Notes under the pieces: generated by a model
Database searches by the model: none
What the model saw: only the letters and a program-made list of their open reading frames with translations
What the model was told of the DNA's origin: nothing
Position numbers and translations under genes: made by a program
Shown: positions 26,631-36,300 of the stretch, one piece after another
How positions within the stretch are numbered: the stretch's first letter is position 1
Layout of the letters: every line of letters begins with the position of its first letter
Assembly: GCF_003815675.1 (NCBI RefSeq)
Contig: NZ_CP033918.1
Location: 930,001 to 994,000, forward strand
Reading direction: 5' to 3'
Length of the DNA: 64,000 bases
Source of the DNA: Chryseobacterium sp. G0186
GTDB taxonomy: Bacteria; Bacteroidota; Bacteroidia; Flavobacteriales; Weeksellaceae

Positions 26631-26800
26631 GGATCAAATTTGGAAAGTGAGTTCAATTTTGCTTTTTTGGGTTTAACGCAAAGAATGAGTAATTCAAAAT
26701 TATATCTTAAGAGATCAAAGAAATGCGACTTTATCGCTGAAGAAGCTTTATGGCTTATATGCCCTATCCTAATACTTTTTTATAAAAACACAGATATAAA

Positions 26801-26830
26801 AAAGCGCCTCAGAAAATTCTGAGGCGCTTT
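26801..26830. terminator. Bidirectional terminator of the RND operon
   Basis: A 13-bp perfect stem AAAGCGCCTCAGA / TCTGAGGCGCTTT with loop AAAT, flanked by an A run on the left. It sits 22 bases after the stop of the RND pump gene and can also stop plus-strand transcripts from the protease gene. Confidence 0.85.
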
Positions 26831-26852
26831 CGGTTAATTAAAGGTTTAATTT

Positions 26853-29800
26853 TTATTTGTCTAAATGCTTAGGAGTAAATCCGTCTTCATTCAGTTCTCT
26901 GTGTACATATTCTGCTTTCATTTCAGCTTCGTAGTCTACTTTATTATGCTGGCCCATTCTGCGTAGAATTGAGTCAAATAAAGAGTATACTACCGGTACA
27001 ATGATCAATGTAAGGAATAAGGATGATGTCAGACCACCGATTATTACCCATGCAAGACCATTGTTCATCTCTGCTCCGGCTCCTGTTGCCAATGCAATTG
27101 GTAACATACCGAAGATCATCGCAATAGTTGTCATCAGGATCGGACGAAGACGCGCGTGGTTGGCCTGGATCAATGCATCATGTGTGTTTGCTCCTGCTTC
27201 TTTTCTTGCATTCGTAAAGTCAACAATCATAATTGCATTCTTCGCAACAAGACCAATCAACATAATCATCCCCAGCATCGTAAAGATGTTCAATGAATTG
27301 GCTGTCAAGGCCAGGATAACCATTACCCCGATCATCGCCAACGGAATAGAGAACAATACTACGAAAGGATATACAAAACTGTCATACAAGGATACCATTA
27401 CCAGGTATACCAATACGATAGCCGCTAATAAAGCAATTCCTAACGTACCGAAACCTTCCTGTTGGTTTTCCATATCACCACTCCAGATGTAATCTACACC
27501 GGTTGGTTTTTTATCATTCATAAATTTAGCGGCCCATTCGTTCGCAACATCCCCTACCGGTCTACCTACTGCTTTAGCTCTTACTTTTACAGATGGAGAT
27601 TTATCTCTACGTTCCAGCAAACTTGGTCCAGAACCCATTTTCACCTCAGCAAACTGACTCAAACGAACCTGCTGCCCCTGAGGGTTTGTAAACATAAGAT
27701 TTTTAACATCATCAATGGATTGTCTGTTGACATCTCCAAAACGGATATTAATATCATATTCATATTCTCCGGCTCTGAATTTCCCATCGGTATTTCCATT
27801 AAATGCAGTCTGCATCGTCTGTCCTACACTTGAAAGATTTAAGCCTAAGGAAGCCATTTTATCTCTGTCGATACTTACCTGAACTTCAGGACTCCCTGTA
27901 TCTGTTGACAATTCTGCTCCTACTGCTCCGGGAACTTTTTTCAATAATTCCAGAATTCTTGTTGCTTCTTTTACCGCAGTAGCATTATCAGGTCCTGTTA
28001 CGACCATTTCGATAGGAGCGTTTTCCGCACCCATAAGACCAATTGGAGCTGTTTTGAACTCAACACCGGTGAATTTCTCTTCTAACTGTCTTTTTATTTT
28101 TGCAGCTTTAATGTTGGTACTTTCAGAACGTTCAGACTTATCGGTAAGGTTTACCTGTACTTCTGACTGGTACGTTGTTGCCTGAGCACCACCAAAACCT
28201 GTAGACTGCTGTCCAACTGTTGTAATTAGATCTACAACATCTTTATCTTCTCTTAAGAATTTCTCAACATCTAATGTTAATTGGTTTGTTTTTTCAACGG
28301 TTGCATCTTTTGAAAGCTCCATTTGAACCAAGAACTGACCACGGTCGATCGGCGGGAAAAATTCACCTCCAATGAAACCGAATACTACCAGCATAAATGA
28401 ACTGATCAGGATAATGAAAGTAATAATGACTGTAGTAATTCTTCTTAAAGTTGTTTTCAGACACCATTCAAGGATCCCTGAAATCCAGTGGGTAAATTTG
28501 TCTAATAAACCTTCAAACCAAAGAATAAATTTCTCGAACCAGTTTTTACCTGTTAAGTGCTCCAGCTTACCGAATCTTGATGATAACCAAGGAATGATGG
28601 TGAATGAAGACAACAATGATAACAAGGTTGCAATAACCACCGTGACACAGAACTGAGCTAAAATATTTGCTACAAGACCTGAACTCATCGCAATCGGTAA
28701 GAATACCACCACGATTACCAACGTAATCGCAACAACGGTAAACCCGATCTCTGAAGCTCCGTCATATGCTGCTCTGATTTTACTTTTACCCATCTCCATG
28801 TGACGGTAAATGTTTTCCAGTACTACAATCGCATCATCTACAAGAATACCCACTACAAGGGACAGTCCCAGTAAGCTCATCAGGTTCAGAGTATATCCCA
28901 TTAAATTCATTCCGATAAACGCTGCGATCAACGAAACCGGGATAGAAACCATGACGATAAATGCATTTCTGATACTGTGAAGGAATAATAGCATTACAAT
29001 TGCCACGAGAATAATCGCCAGGAATAAGTCAAAAATAACGTGATTAGCAGATTCAAGGGTAAAGTCTGTGGTATCGTTTACCACTTTTACTTTTATTCCC
29101 TGAGCTTTATAGGCTTCTTCTACTGTTTTAATGGTATTCTGAACACTTTCAGAAACCGTAACGGCATTGGCGTCAGATTGTTTTTTAACCTGCATCAAAA
29201 TCGTTGGAAGCTGGTTGAATCTCGCTACTTTTTCAACATCTTTCTGAGAATCGAAAACGGTAGCGATGTCAGATAAACGTACCTGAGCTCCATTTTTATT
29301 GGAAACTACAAGGTTGTTCATTTCCTCGATCGACTTATATTTTCCAGATAATCTAATGGTAGATTTTGTAGTTCTTGTTTTCAAACTACCTGTAGGGAAA
29401 TCAAGGTTTGATGATAGGATTGCCTGTTGTACGTCTGCAATAGACAGCCCGTATCCTTGTAATTTTTTCTCATCAAGATTTACTTGAATTTCTCTTTCCT
29501 GTCCACCCACAAGATCTACTTGCGCCACCCCATTTACACGAGAGAAAATAGGTTCTATTTTTTTATCTAATAGATCATAAAGATCTTTACTGTTCAGTTT
29601 ATCAGATGAAATACTCATCGTGATAATCGGTAAGTCATCTAAGGAGAATTTATTCAGAGAGGGAGCTTTTACATCTTCCGGAAGATCTGCCAGAATAGCA
29701 TTTACTTTTCTCTGAGCATCATTCAAAGCATAGTTCACATCCGCCCCATCGTTCAGCTGAACCATGATAACAGATAGACTTTCGTATGAAGAAGATTCTA

Positions 29801-30038
29801 CTTTTTTCACGTTTTCCAAGGAACCTACAGCATCTTCAATCTTCCGGGTCACGGATGTCTCCACCTCTGCAGGCGAAGCACCAGGATACACCGTGGAAAT
29901 GGTTACCATGTTGGTTTCAAACTTCGGAATCAATTCGTATCCCATGAGCGTATAACTCAGGATACCTCCCAGCGTCAGAATTGTAAATAATACAATTACC
30001 AACGAGGGTCTTTTAATCGATATTTCTGCTAACTTCAT
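26853..30038 (-). CDS. RND efflux pump, inner-membrane permease
   Basis: 1061 residues, the usual size for AcrB or MexB-type HAE1 pumps. Twelve membrane segments in two sets of six flank two large periplasmic loops. Hallmarks seen: IKRPSLVIVLFTILTLGG at the start, ATVFDSQKDVEKVARFN, the GLSLVVGILVDDAIVVLENI segment in the fourth membrane helix carrying the two aspartates of the proton relay, and GLVAKNAIMIVDF in the second half. It exports drugs or other toxic compounds with proton force. It is the last gene of the tetR-tolC-adaptor-pump operon, 7 bases after the adaptor. Substrate range cannot be read from the sequence. Confidence 0.96.
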   Translation of the reverse strand: MKLAEISIKRPSLVIVLFTILTLGGILSYTLMGYELIPKFETNMVTISTVYPGASPAEVETSVTRKIEDAVGSLENVKKVESSSYESLSVIMVQLNDGADVNYALNDAQRKVNAILADLPEDVKAPSLNKFSLDDLPIITMSISSDKLNSKDLYDLLDKKIEPIFSRVNGVAQVDLVGGQEREIQVNLDEKKLQGYGLSIADVQQAILSSNLDFPTGSLKTRTTKSTIRLSGKYKSIEEMNNLVVSNKNGAQVRLSDIATVFDSQKDVEKVARFNQLPTILMQVKKQSDANAVTVSESVQNTIKTVEEAYKAQGIKVKVVNDTTDFTLESANHVIFDLFLAIILVAIVMLLFLHSIRNAFIVMVSIPVSLIAAFIGMNLMGYTLNLMSLLGLSLVVGILVDDAIVVLENIYRHMEMGKSKIRAAYDGASEIGFTVVAITLVIVVVFLPIAMSSGLVANILAQFCVTVVIATLLSLLSSFTIIPWLSSRFGKLEHLTGKNWFEKFILWFEGLLDKFTHWISGILEWCLKTTLRRITTVIITFIILISSFMLVVFGFIGGEFFPPIDRGQFLVQMELSKDATVEKTNQLTLDVEKFLREDKDVVDLITTVGQQSTGFGGAQATTYQSEVQVNLTDKSERSESTNIKAAKIKRQLEEKFTGVEFKTAPIGLMGAENAPIEMVVTGPDNATAVKEATRILELLKKVPGAVGAELSTDTGSPEVQVSIDRDKMASLGLNLSSVGQTMQTAFNGNTDGKFRAGEYEYDINIRFGDVNRQSIDDVKNLMFTNPQGQQVRLSQFAEVKMGSGPSLLERRDKSPSVKVRAKAVGRPVGDVANEWAAKFMNDKKPTGVDYIWSGDMENQQEGFGTLGIALLAAIVLVYLVMVSLYDSFVYPFVVLFSIPLAMIGVMVILALTANSLNIFTMLGMIMLIGLVAKNAIMIVDFTNARKEAGANTHDALIQANHARLRPILMTTIAMIFGMLPIALATGAGAEMNNGLAWVIIGGLTSSLFLTLIIVPVVYSLFDSILRRMGQHNKVDYEAEMKAEYVHRELNEDGFTPKHLDK

Positions 30039-30045
30039 ATATCGT

Positions 30046-31107
30046 TTACTTTATAATATTCACTTTAGATCCGTTGTTCAGGTTGATCTGTCCGCTGGTT
30101 ACCACTTGTTCACCACCATTCAATCCACTTAATACCTGTACTTTGTCTCCGTAAACTTTTCCAATGGTTACTTTGATCAATTTGGCAACCCCATTCTGAA
30201 CAACGAATAATTGTCCCGAACTTACCCCATTTACAAATGCTTCAGCAGGAACGGTCAACATATTCTGAGTTTCCGCACCGTTGTTTGTGCTAAATTTAGC
30301 AGTTGCGTACATCCCGGCCTTTAGGTTTCCTCTGTTCTGAACTTCAATTTCTACTGGGAAATTCAAAGAAGCATCACTTTTAGGAGCAATAAATGTAATT
30401 CTACCTACGAAAGAATCCTCAGGTAAAACATTTACCTTAATTGGAACTTCCTGACCTAACTGGATTTTTCCAATCTGGCTTTCATCCACTAAAACAGAAA
30501 GTTTTAAGCTATTGATATTCACAATTTCAAACATTGAAGTCCCAACAGAAACAACTGTTCCGGGCTCAACCATTTTTTTATTAATGGTACCACTAATTCC
30601 GGCACGAATGCTTGTATCATTTACTCTTACTCCCTGAGCCTTCACTGCAGCCTGCATATTTTTCAGCTGTAATCTTGAATTGTCAAGTTGTTGTTTTGTA
30701 ACCCCTCCGGTTTTATATGCGTTTTCATAACGTTGGTTATCAATGATTGCATTTTGTAGGTTATTCTGGGCTTGTGTAACGTCAACTTCTATGGCATCTC
30801 TTTTTATGGTTGCCAAAACCTGACCTGCTCCTACTCTGGATCCTTCTTTTACCAAAACACTTACAATACGTCCTGAAATTTCAGAAGATTGGTTCATTTC
30901 CTGCTTAGGAAGAAATGTTCCGTTGGCAGAATAGTCTGTATCTATGTTTTCTCTTGCAACTGTTACAATGTTTACATTGATTTTATCTACCTGCTTGGCA
31001 ACCTCCTTTACTTCCTGTGTCTGTTTTTCTTTGTTACCGGCAATCTTGTATGCGGCCAGACCTACAAGTACAGCTGCTACGATGATATATATTAAAGTTT
31101 TTTTCAT
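30046..31107 (-). CDS. RND efflux periplasmic adaptor (membrane fusion protein)
   Basis: 353 residues. One N-terminal membrane segment (LIYIIVAAVLVGLAAYKIA) anchors it; no lipobox is seen. The lipoyl-like halves are SGRIVSVLVKEGSRVGAGQVLA and IRAGISGTINKKMVEPG, split by a helical hairpin (NNLQNAIIDNQRYENAY), followed by beta-barrel and membrane-proximal domains. It links the pump to the outer-membrane channel. The gene lies 9 bases after tolC and 7 bases before the pump gene, so the three are translated from one mRNA. Confidence 0.94.
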   Translation of the reverse strand: MKKTLIYIIVAAVLVGLAAYKIAGNKEKQTQEVKEVAKQVDKINVNIVTVARENIDTDYSANGTFLPKQEMNQSSEISGRIVSVLVKEGSRVGAGQVLATIKRDAIEVDVTQAQNNLQNAIIDNQRYENAYKTGGVTKQQLDNSRLQLKNMQAAVKAQGVRVNDTSIRAGISGTINKKMVEPGTVVSVGTSMFEIVNINSLKLSVLVDESQIGKIQLGQEVPIKVNVLPEDSFVGRITFIAPKSDASLNFPVEIEVQNRGNLKAGMYATAKFSTNNGAETQNMLTVPAEAFVNGVSSGQLFVVQNGVAKLIKVTIGKVYGDKVQVLSGLNGGEQVVTSGQINLNNGSKVNIIK

Positions 31108-31116
31108 TTTAGTTTA

Positions 31117-32469
31117 TTATAAGTTTTGTAGTGTGTTGAGTTCACCCTTAGCCTTTATCAGCTTAATCTCAGCCTGTTTGTAATCTAACAATGCATTAGA
31201 ATAATTCTGTTTTGCCTGCGTTAAAGCATTTTCAGAGTCCAGTACTTCCGTCAGTGTTGCTAACCCATACTGATAATTGGACTGGGTATTTTTCTGTACT
31301 CTTTCCGCCAACTCTACATTGTCTTTCATACTCTGGATATTAATGATGGCATTTTCCATATTGGTAATGGCATTTTTATAGTCCAGATCCAAACTTAGCT
31401 GTGTTTTCTGAATATCCTGATCTATATCCTGCAGATCAATTTCAGCCTGCTGGATTTTAGCCTTTGTAGCTCCTCCTGTGAAAATAGGAACGCTAACATT
31501 CAAACCTATTGCTGAGTAGTCACTCCAAAGTACACCATTGTTGAGGCCATTGGTTAAAGGAAATTTTTTACCCATACCAGCCCAACCATAATTTGCAGTA
31601 AGGTTAACGGTAGGATAAAGATAAGCTTCTGTAGCTTTTTTGTTAAATTGAAGAAGCTCTCTGTTTTTATTCAACACTTTGATTTCCGTACGATTATCAA
31701 GATTTACATTACTAGCGATCAATTCAGGCTTTGGCTCAATGGATTTTTCTTCAAGTTCGATATCTGTACTGATAGGAACTCCCATATAAAATTTCAATGC
31801 ATTTTTTGAAAGCTCAACAGAATTAATCAATTGCTGTTTGCTTGAACCAATATTGGTAAGCTGTACATTGGTACGGTCTAAGTCGATACCCTTTGCAAGA
31901 CCATTATCCACTAAGCTTTTAATAACATTTCTTACCTTTTCAGTATTAGCATAGCTTGCCTGTACTGTTTTAAGGTTTTCTTCCTGTACAAAAACCTGGT
32001 AATACGCTGTGGCTACGTTTTCAATGATTTGTTCATTGGTCAGCTGAGCATTTAGTATATAGAACTCTCTTGTAGATTTTGCAGCCTTAAGCCCTGTAAA
32101 AACCCTTTGGTCAAATAAAGCCTGCTGAAGCTGAACCACAGCACTGGAGCTCCAAGGCTGCCCCAACTGAGCTCTGATTCTTTCTCCACCAAATTCAAGC
32201 AAAGATTCCTGAATAATAGGGTTATAGGTAAGCCCGGCTGTTGCGCTGATCTGAGGAAGAGCTCCTGCTCTGGCCTCATCAATCTTATATTCGGCTTTTT
32301 TTACTTGTAAAGCAGCCTTTTTAGCTTCTGCTTTATTCTGAAGTGCCTGTTTAATTGCTTCTTGAAGAGAAACCTGTTGCTGGGCAGACACCGATGAAAA
32401 GCCGAAAATCATAAATGCTGCAGCTATCCCAATTTTTAGCTTTTTAGCAGTTATACATTTTCTTTTCAT
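31117..32469 (-). CDS. TolC family outer-membrane efflux channel
   Basis: 450 residues. A signal peptide is visible (KKLKIGIAAAFMIFGFSSVSA, cut before QQQV), then the two repeated TolC halves of helical hairpins and beta strands, with VSLQEAIKQALQNKAEAKKA at the first helix and NYQYGLATLTEVLDSENALT in the second half. It forms the outer-membrane duct of the pump. It is the first structural gene after tetR (83-base gap). The start MKRKCITAKKLK gives a long basic n-region; an inner start is possible but not needed. Confidence 0.93.
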   Translation of the reverse strand: MKRKCITAKKLKIGIAAAFMIFGFSSVSAQQQVSLQEAIKQALQNKAEAKKAALQVKKAEYKIDEARAGALPQISATAGLTYNPIIQESLLEFGGERIRAQLGQPWSSSAVVQLQQALFDQRVFTGLKAAKSTREFYILNAQLTNEQIIENVATAYYQVFVQEENLKTVQASYANTEKVRNVIKSLVDNGLAKGIDLDRTNVQLTNIGSSKQQLINSVELSKNALKFYMGVPISTDIELEEKSIEPKPELIASNVNLDNRTEIKVLNKNRELLQFNKKATEAYLYPTVNLTANYGWAGMGKKFPLTNGLNNGVLWSDYSAIGLNVSVPIFTGGATKAKIQQAEIDLQDIDQDIQKTQLSLDLDYKNAITNMENAIINIQSMKDNVELAERVQKNTQSNYQYGLATLTEVLDSENALTQAKQNYSNALLDYKQAEIKLIKAKGELNTLQNL

Positions 32470-32552
32470 AATTTTATACTTCGTTTATTTTTTACTTATT
32501 TTTCATTTTTTTTCTAAATGACGAATCATTTTTAGAAATACTTTATATTTTT

Positions 32553-33146
32553 TTAATTTTTAAACAACATATTGATAATGATATCTTTTCGTGTTGAAAT
32601 AATCTTATCGTATTCCTCATCACTTATTAACAGATTTTCCATAAATAATGGTCGTATGGCACTTGGAAAAACCAAGAGAGAAACCATATTCAGTATAAAC
32701 TGAACGGGTGCCATTTTTTCGATATTTCCCAATTCCATTTCTTCTTCAATATCGCTATACATTTTGTGTAGAATATCTTCTTCAATCTCCCTGTGATGGC
32801 ATGTACCTTTGTTAATCTGTGAAACAATATAGGTTTCTAAATATGGGTATTGAAGGCTGGTAGAAAGACTGCTTTCTATAAACTGACTGATCTTTTCCTT
32901 AAATGGAAGATCTGCATTCTGGATAATCTTTGATTTTTCCTGCTCTACTTTTTGAGCCTCATCAAAGATGATTTGAATCAGCTTGTCTCTTGATCGGAAA
33001 TAATAATTAATAAGGGTTCTATTTACTCCTGCTTCATCGGCAATCTCCTGCGTAGTAGCATCAAATTTTCCTTTCACAAAGAATAATTTCTTCGCTGTCT
33101 CCTTAATCAATTCCTGTGTTTGGTCTTTTTTTGCTTGATTTGACAT
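32553..33146 (-). CDS. TetR/AcrR family repressor of the efflux operon
   Basis: 197 residues. The N-terminal helix-turn-helix is ATTQEIADEAGVNRTLINYYFRSRD as two overlapping motifs: ATTQEIADEAGVN and RTLINYYFRSRD (about residues 26-50). The C-terminal part is the ligand-binding dimer domain. It heads the operon with tolC, adaptor and pump. Two identical-core operator candidates stand right before it (33149-33159 and 33199-33209), the first overlapping the start region, so it probably represses itself and the whole pump and releases on binding a pump substrate. Confidence 0.93.
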   Translation of the reverse strand: MSNQAKKDQTQELIKETAKKLFFVKGKFDATTQEIADEAGVNRTLINYYFRSRDKLIQIIFDEAQKVEQEKSKIIQNADLPFKEKISQFIESSLSTSLQYPYLETYIVSQINKGTCHHREIEEDILHKMYSDIEEEMELGNIEKMAPVQFILNMVSLLVFPSAIRPLFMENLLISDEEYDKIISTRKDIIINMLFKN

Positions 33147-33209
33147 TTTTGTTAAACAAATTTGTGCAAATTTATACTAAAATTTATTTTTGACAAAATT
33201 GTTAAACAA
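33141..33209 (-). promoter_or_regulatory. Twin TetR operator candidates
   Basis: The 19-mer TGACAWWWTTGTTAAACAA occurs twice, 50 bases apart (33141-33159 and 33191-33209). Its core TTGTT-A-AACAA is an 11-bp dyad. The first copy overlaps the tetR start codon and the second lies in the promoter region. Fifty bases is close to five helical turns, so two dimers would sit on the same face. Confidence 0.65.
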
Positions 33210-33335
33210 AAAAATTAAACTAAATTATCATGACATCCATCATGTTTCTTTTTTAGAGTAAAAAATCAATATAATACTATTTAATACGTAACGAAAGGGG
33301 TATTTTCATATATTTACCGTAAAAATTAATAACCG

Positions 33336-36300
33336 ATGCCAAAAATTTTATTTCTTCTCTCATTTTTGAGCGGAATATTTATATTTTCTCAAAAAAAGAC
33401 ATTAGAAAATGATTCTTATTTTTTTTATGAGAATAAAGGCCAAATCATTGATCAGGAGGGAAAAGAAAATCAGGATGTAAAATATCTATTTCACTCTAGG
33501 GGATTAAATGTACAGTTACGTTCCAATGGGTTTTCTTATGATATTTATGAAACAAAGAAAACGGCAAATCCCAATTTCTCAAAAAAATCTGACAAAACCA
33601 TTCCCAATCCCAAACATTACAATACGGAGGAATTTATCTATGAAAAGCTGATTCACAGAATAGACATTGATTTTTTAAATTCTAATAAAAATTCCAGCAT
33701 TACCGCTGAGGGAAAATCTTTGGATTATGATAACTATTTTAATCTTCCCAACAACTCTAATGGCATTACAAATGTTCATCGTTTCAAAAAGATCCGATAT
33801 AAAAATATCTACCCAAACATTGATCTTATCTTCTTTAAACCGAAGGATACTTTAAAACCTATCGAATATAATTTCATTATCAATCCTGGAGGAAAGGTTT
33901 CGGATATAAAAATGAAGTTCAATGGCGCTCCTACATCTATCAAAAAGGATCAGCTTACGATGAATGTTCGTTTTGGAGAGATCCATGAAAACATTCCTAA
34001 TAGCTGGATCATTGCAGATAAAAAGGAAAATGTAAATATTTCATTTAACGATCTTGGAAACCAGACCTTTGGTTTTAATGCTCCGAATGACACTTATAAA
34101 AATACCCTTGTTATTGATCCTGTTCCAACAAGAGTATGGGGAAGTTATGCCGGAGGATATGGTGAGGAATATGGAAGAATAGAGACAGATAGTCAAAATA
34201 ATGCTTATTTGTTTGGTACTACCAATAGTACTACTAACCTGGCAACTTCCGGAACTTACCAACAAATTATAACAGGAACCTTTGATGCCTTTTTGACAAA
34301 AATAACGAAAGACGGACAAAAGCTTTGGGGAACTTATTATGGAACACCTTTAAATGATTCCTTTGATGATGTTGATTTTGATGACAGTTTTAATATATAT
34401 GCAGGAGGAAAAACTTACAGATTAAGTAGTAATACTGATGCTACATTCGTTAAGTTTAACAATAATGGAGGTTTAATCTATGAAAAAAGCTTTATTGGCA
34501 ACTCACCTGATGAACTATATACTGTATCTTATAACAGTGGACAAGTTTTTTTAGGGGGGCAAACAATGAGTCCAAATTTTCCAGTTTTAAATGCAGCCCA
34601 GCCAACAAAACTCAGCCCTAATGGCTATTCAGATGCCTACCTGGCTGCAGTAGATGCTTTAACCGGTAATATGATATGGTCTTCATTTTTTGGAGCTACA
34701 GACCACTCAACTTCTATTTTTAACATATTCTCTTCTTCAGGGGATTTAGAAATTATTGGAGCAACCCAATCATCATTAATACCAATGGTTAATCCCTTTC
34801 AACCAACTTTTGGAGGGGTATCAGATGGATTGTATCTAAAGTTTTCAAAAACAGGAACATTATTAAGATCCAGCTACTATGGATATTCTATTCAGGAATA
34901 TGTATGGGAGGCGAGAATTGTAAATAATATTTTAATACTTGCAGGTGAGTTTCCTAATCAAAACGGACCAATCTATGGCCCAGCAGGAATTTGGAGGGTA
35001 AATCTTGCTACCAATGCTATCACCAAGGTTACTCTGCCTTTTCATTATACCACTCAGCTTACAGCATATATTGATTCTGAAAGTAATGTATTTTTCAGTG
35101 TACTATCCGATGTAGGACAAACCGATATAGCTACTTCTGATGGTTATATGACGTCCACCGGCCCATTCATGAAGACCTCAATGATAAAATATGACATCAA
35201 TAACAATAAAGAATGGGGTACATTTTATGGAGGTAACGGAGGTACTCAACTGGGACGTATTACAAAGGACAGCGATGGGTTTATTTACTTAACTGGAATG
35301 TCTAGCAACAATACTACCGGAATTGCCACTCCCGGAACTTTTCAGCAGGAAGGAGGCCATCCGTCAAACGATATATTTATTGCTAAGTTTAAAGATTGTA
35401 AATCTCTAAGTACTTTAAGCTCTAATTCTCCGGTTTGTCCTAATTCTACTATTCAACTGAATGCTACTGGAGGAACAACCTATAAATGGACGGGCCCCAA
35501 CGGATTTACTTCAACATTACAAAATCCTACCATCCCTAATGCAAGTGCAGCAAATGTGGGTATCTATTTCTGTCAGATCACAGGATCCTCCTGTGATGGA
35601 GTTTTCACAATGGATGTTACTGTTGGTGATAATATAATACCCATTCCGAATATTCCTAATCTTCCTGATATTACAGGAGACTGTAATACAATAATTACCA
35701 GCTTACCTACTGCTACGGATAATTGTGATGGCGCACTTATTGCCACTACAACAGATCCTTTATCCTATTCTACCTCTGGGAATTATGTTATTCACTGGAC
35801 CTATAAGGACAGTCATGGAAATATAGCTACTCAAAATCAAAACGTAATTATTACTCCTATTGCTTCCCCTATATCAACAAATGCATCTCTTATCTTCTGC
35901 GCCATCAACAATCCAAAGATTTCTGATCTTCAGGCCACTGGTCTCAATATAAAATGGTATGATGCTACAGGAGGATTATTACCCGTAACAACTCCTCTTG
36001 TAAGCGGACAAACCTATTATGTAACTCAAACTGTTAACGGCTGTGAAAGTCATAAAACAGCCATTCAGGTAACGGTAAACAATACTCCTAAACCAACAGC
36101 CAATGCCAACCAGGAGTTCTGTGCTTCTGCTAATCCTACTTTAGAAAAGCTTGTTATAACAGGAACTTCACTGAAATTCTATGATGCAGCCGGAAATCCA
36201 CTGCCCATTACAACTCCTCTTGTAAATGGACAAACCTATTATGTAACCCAAACATTAAACAGCTGTGAGTCTGAAAAGTTGGCAATCACGGTAACCCTCA

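Noticed and set aside
26640..26822. 60-codon plus-strand frame starting with TTG
   Set aside because: It runs into the terminator stem at 26801-26830 and has no recognisable features; judged chance.
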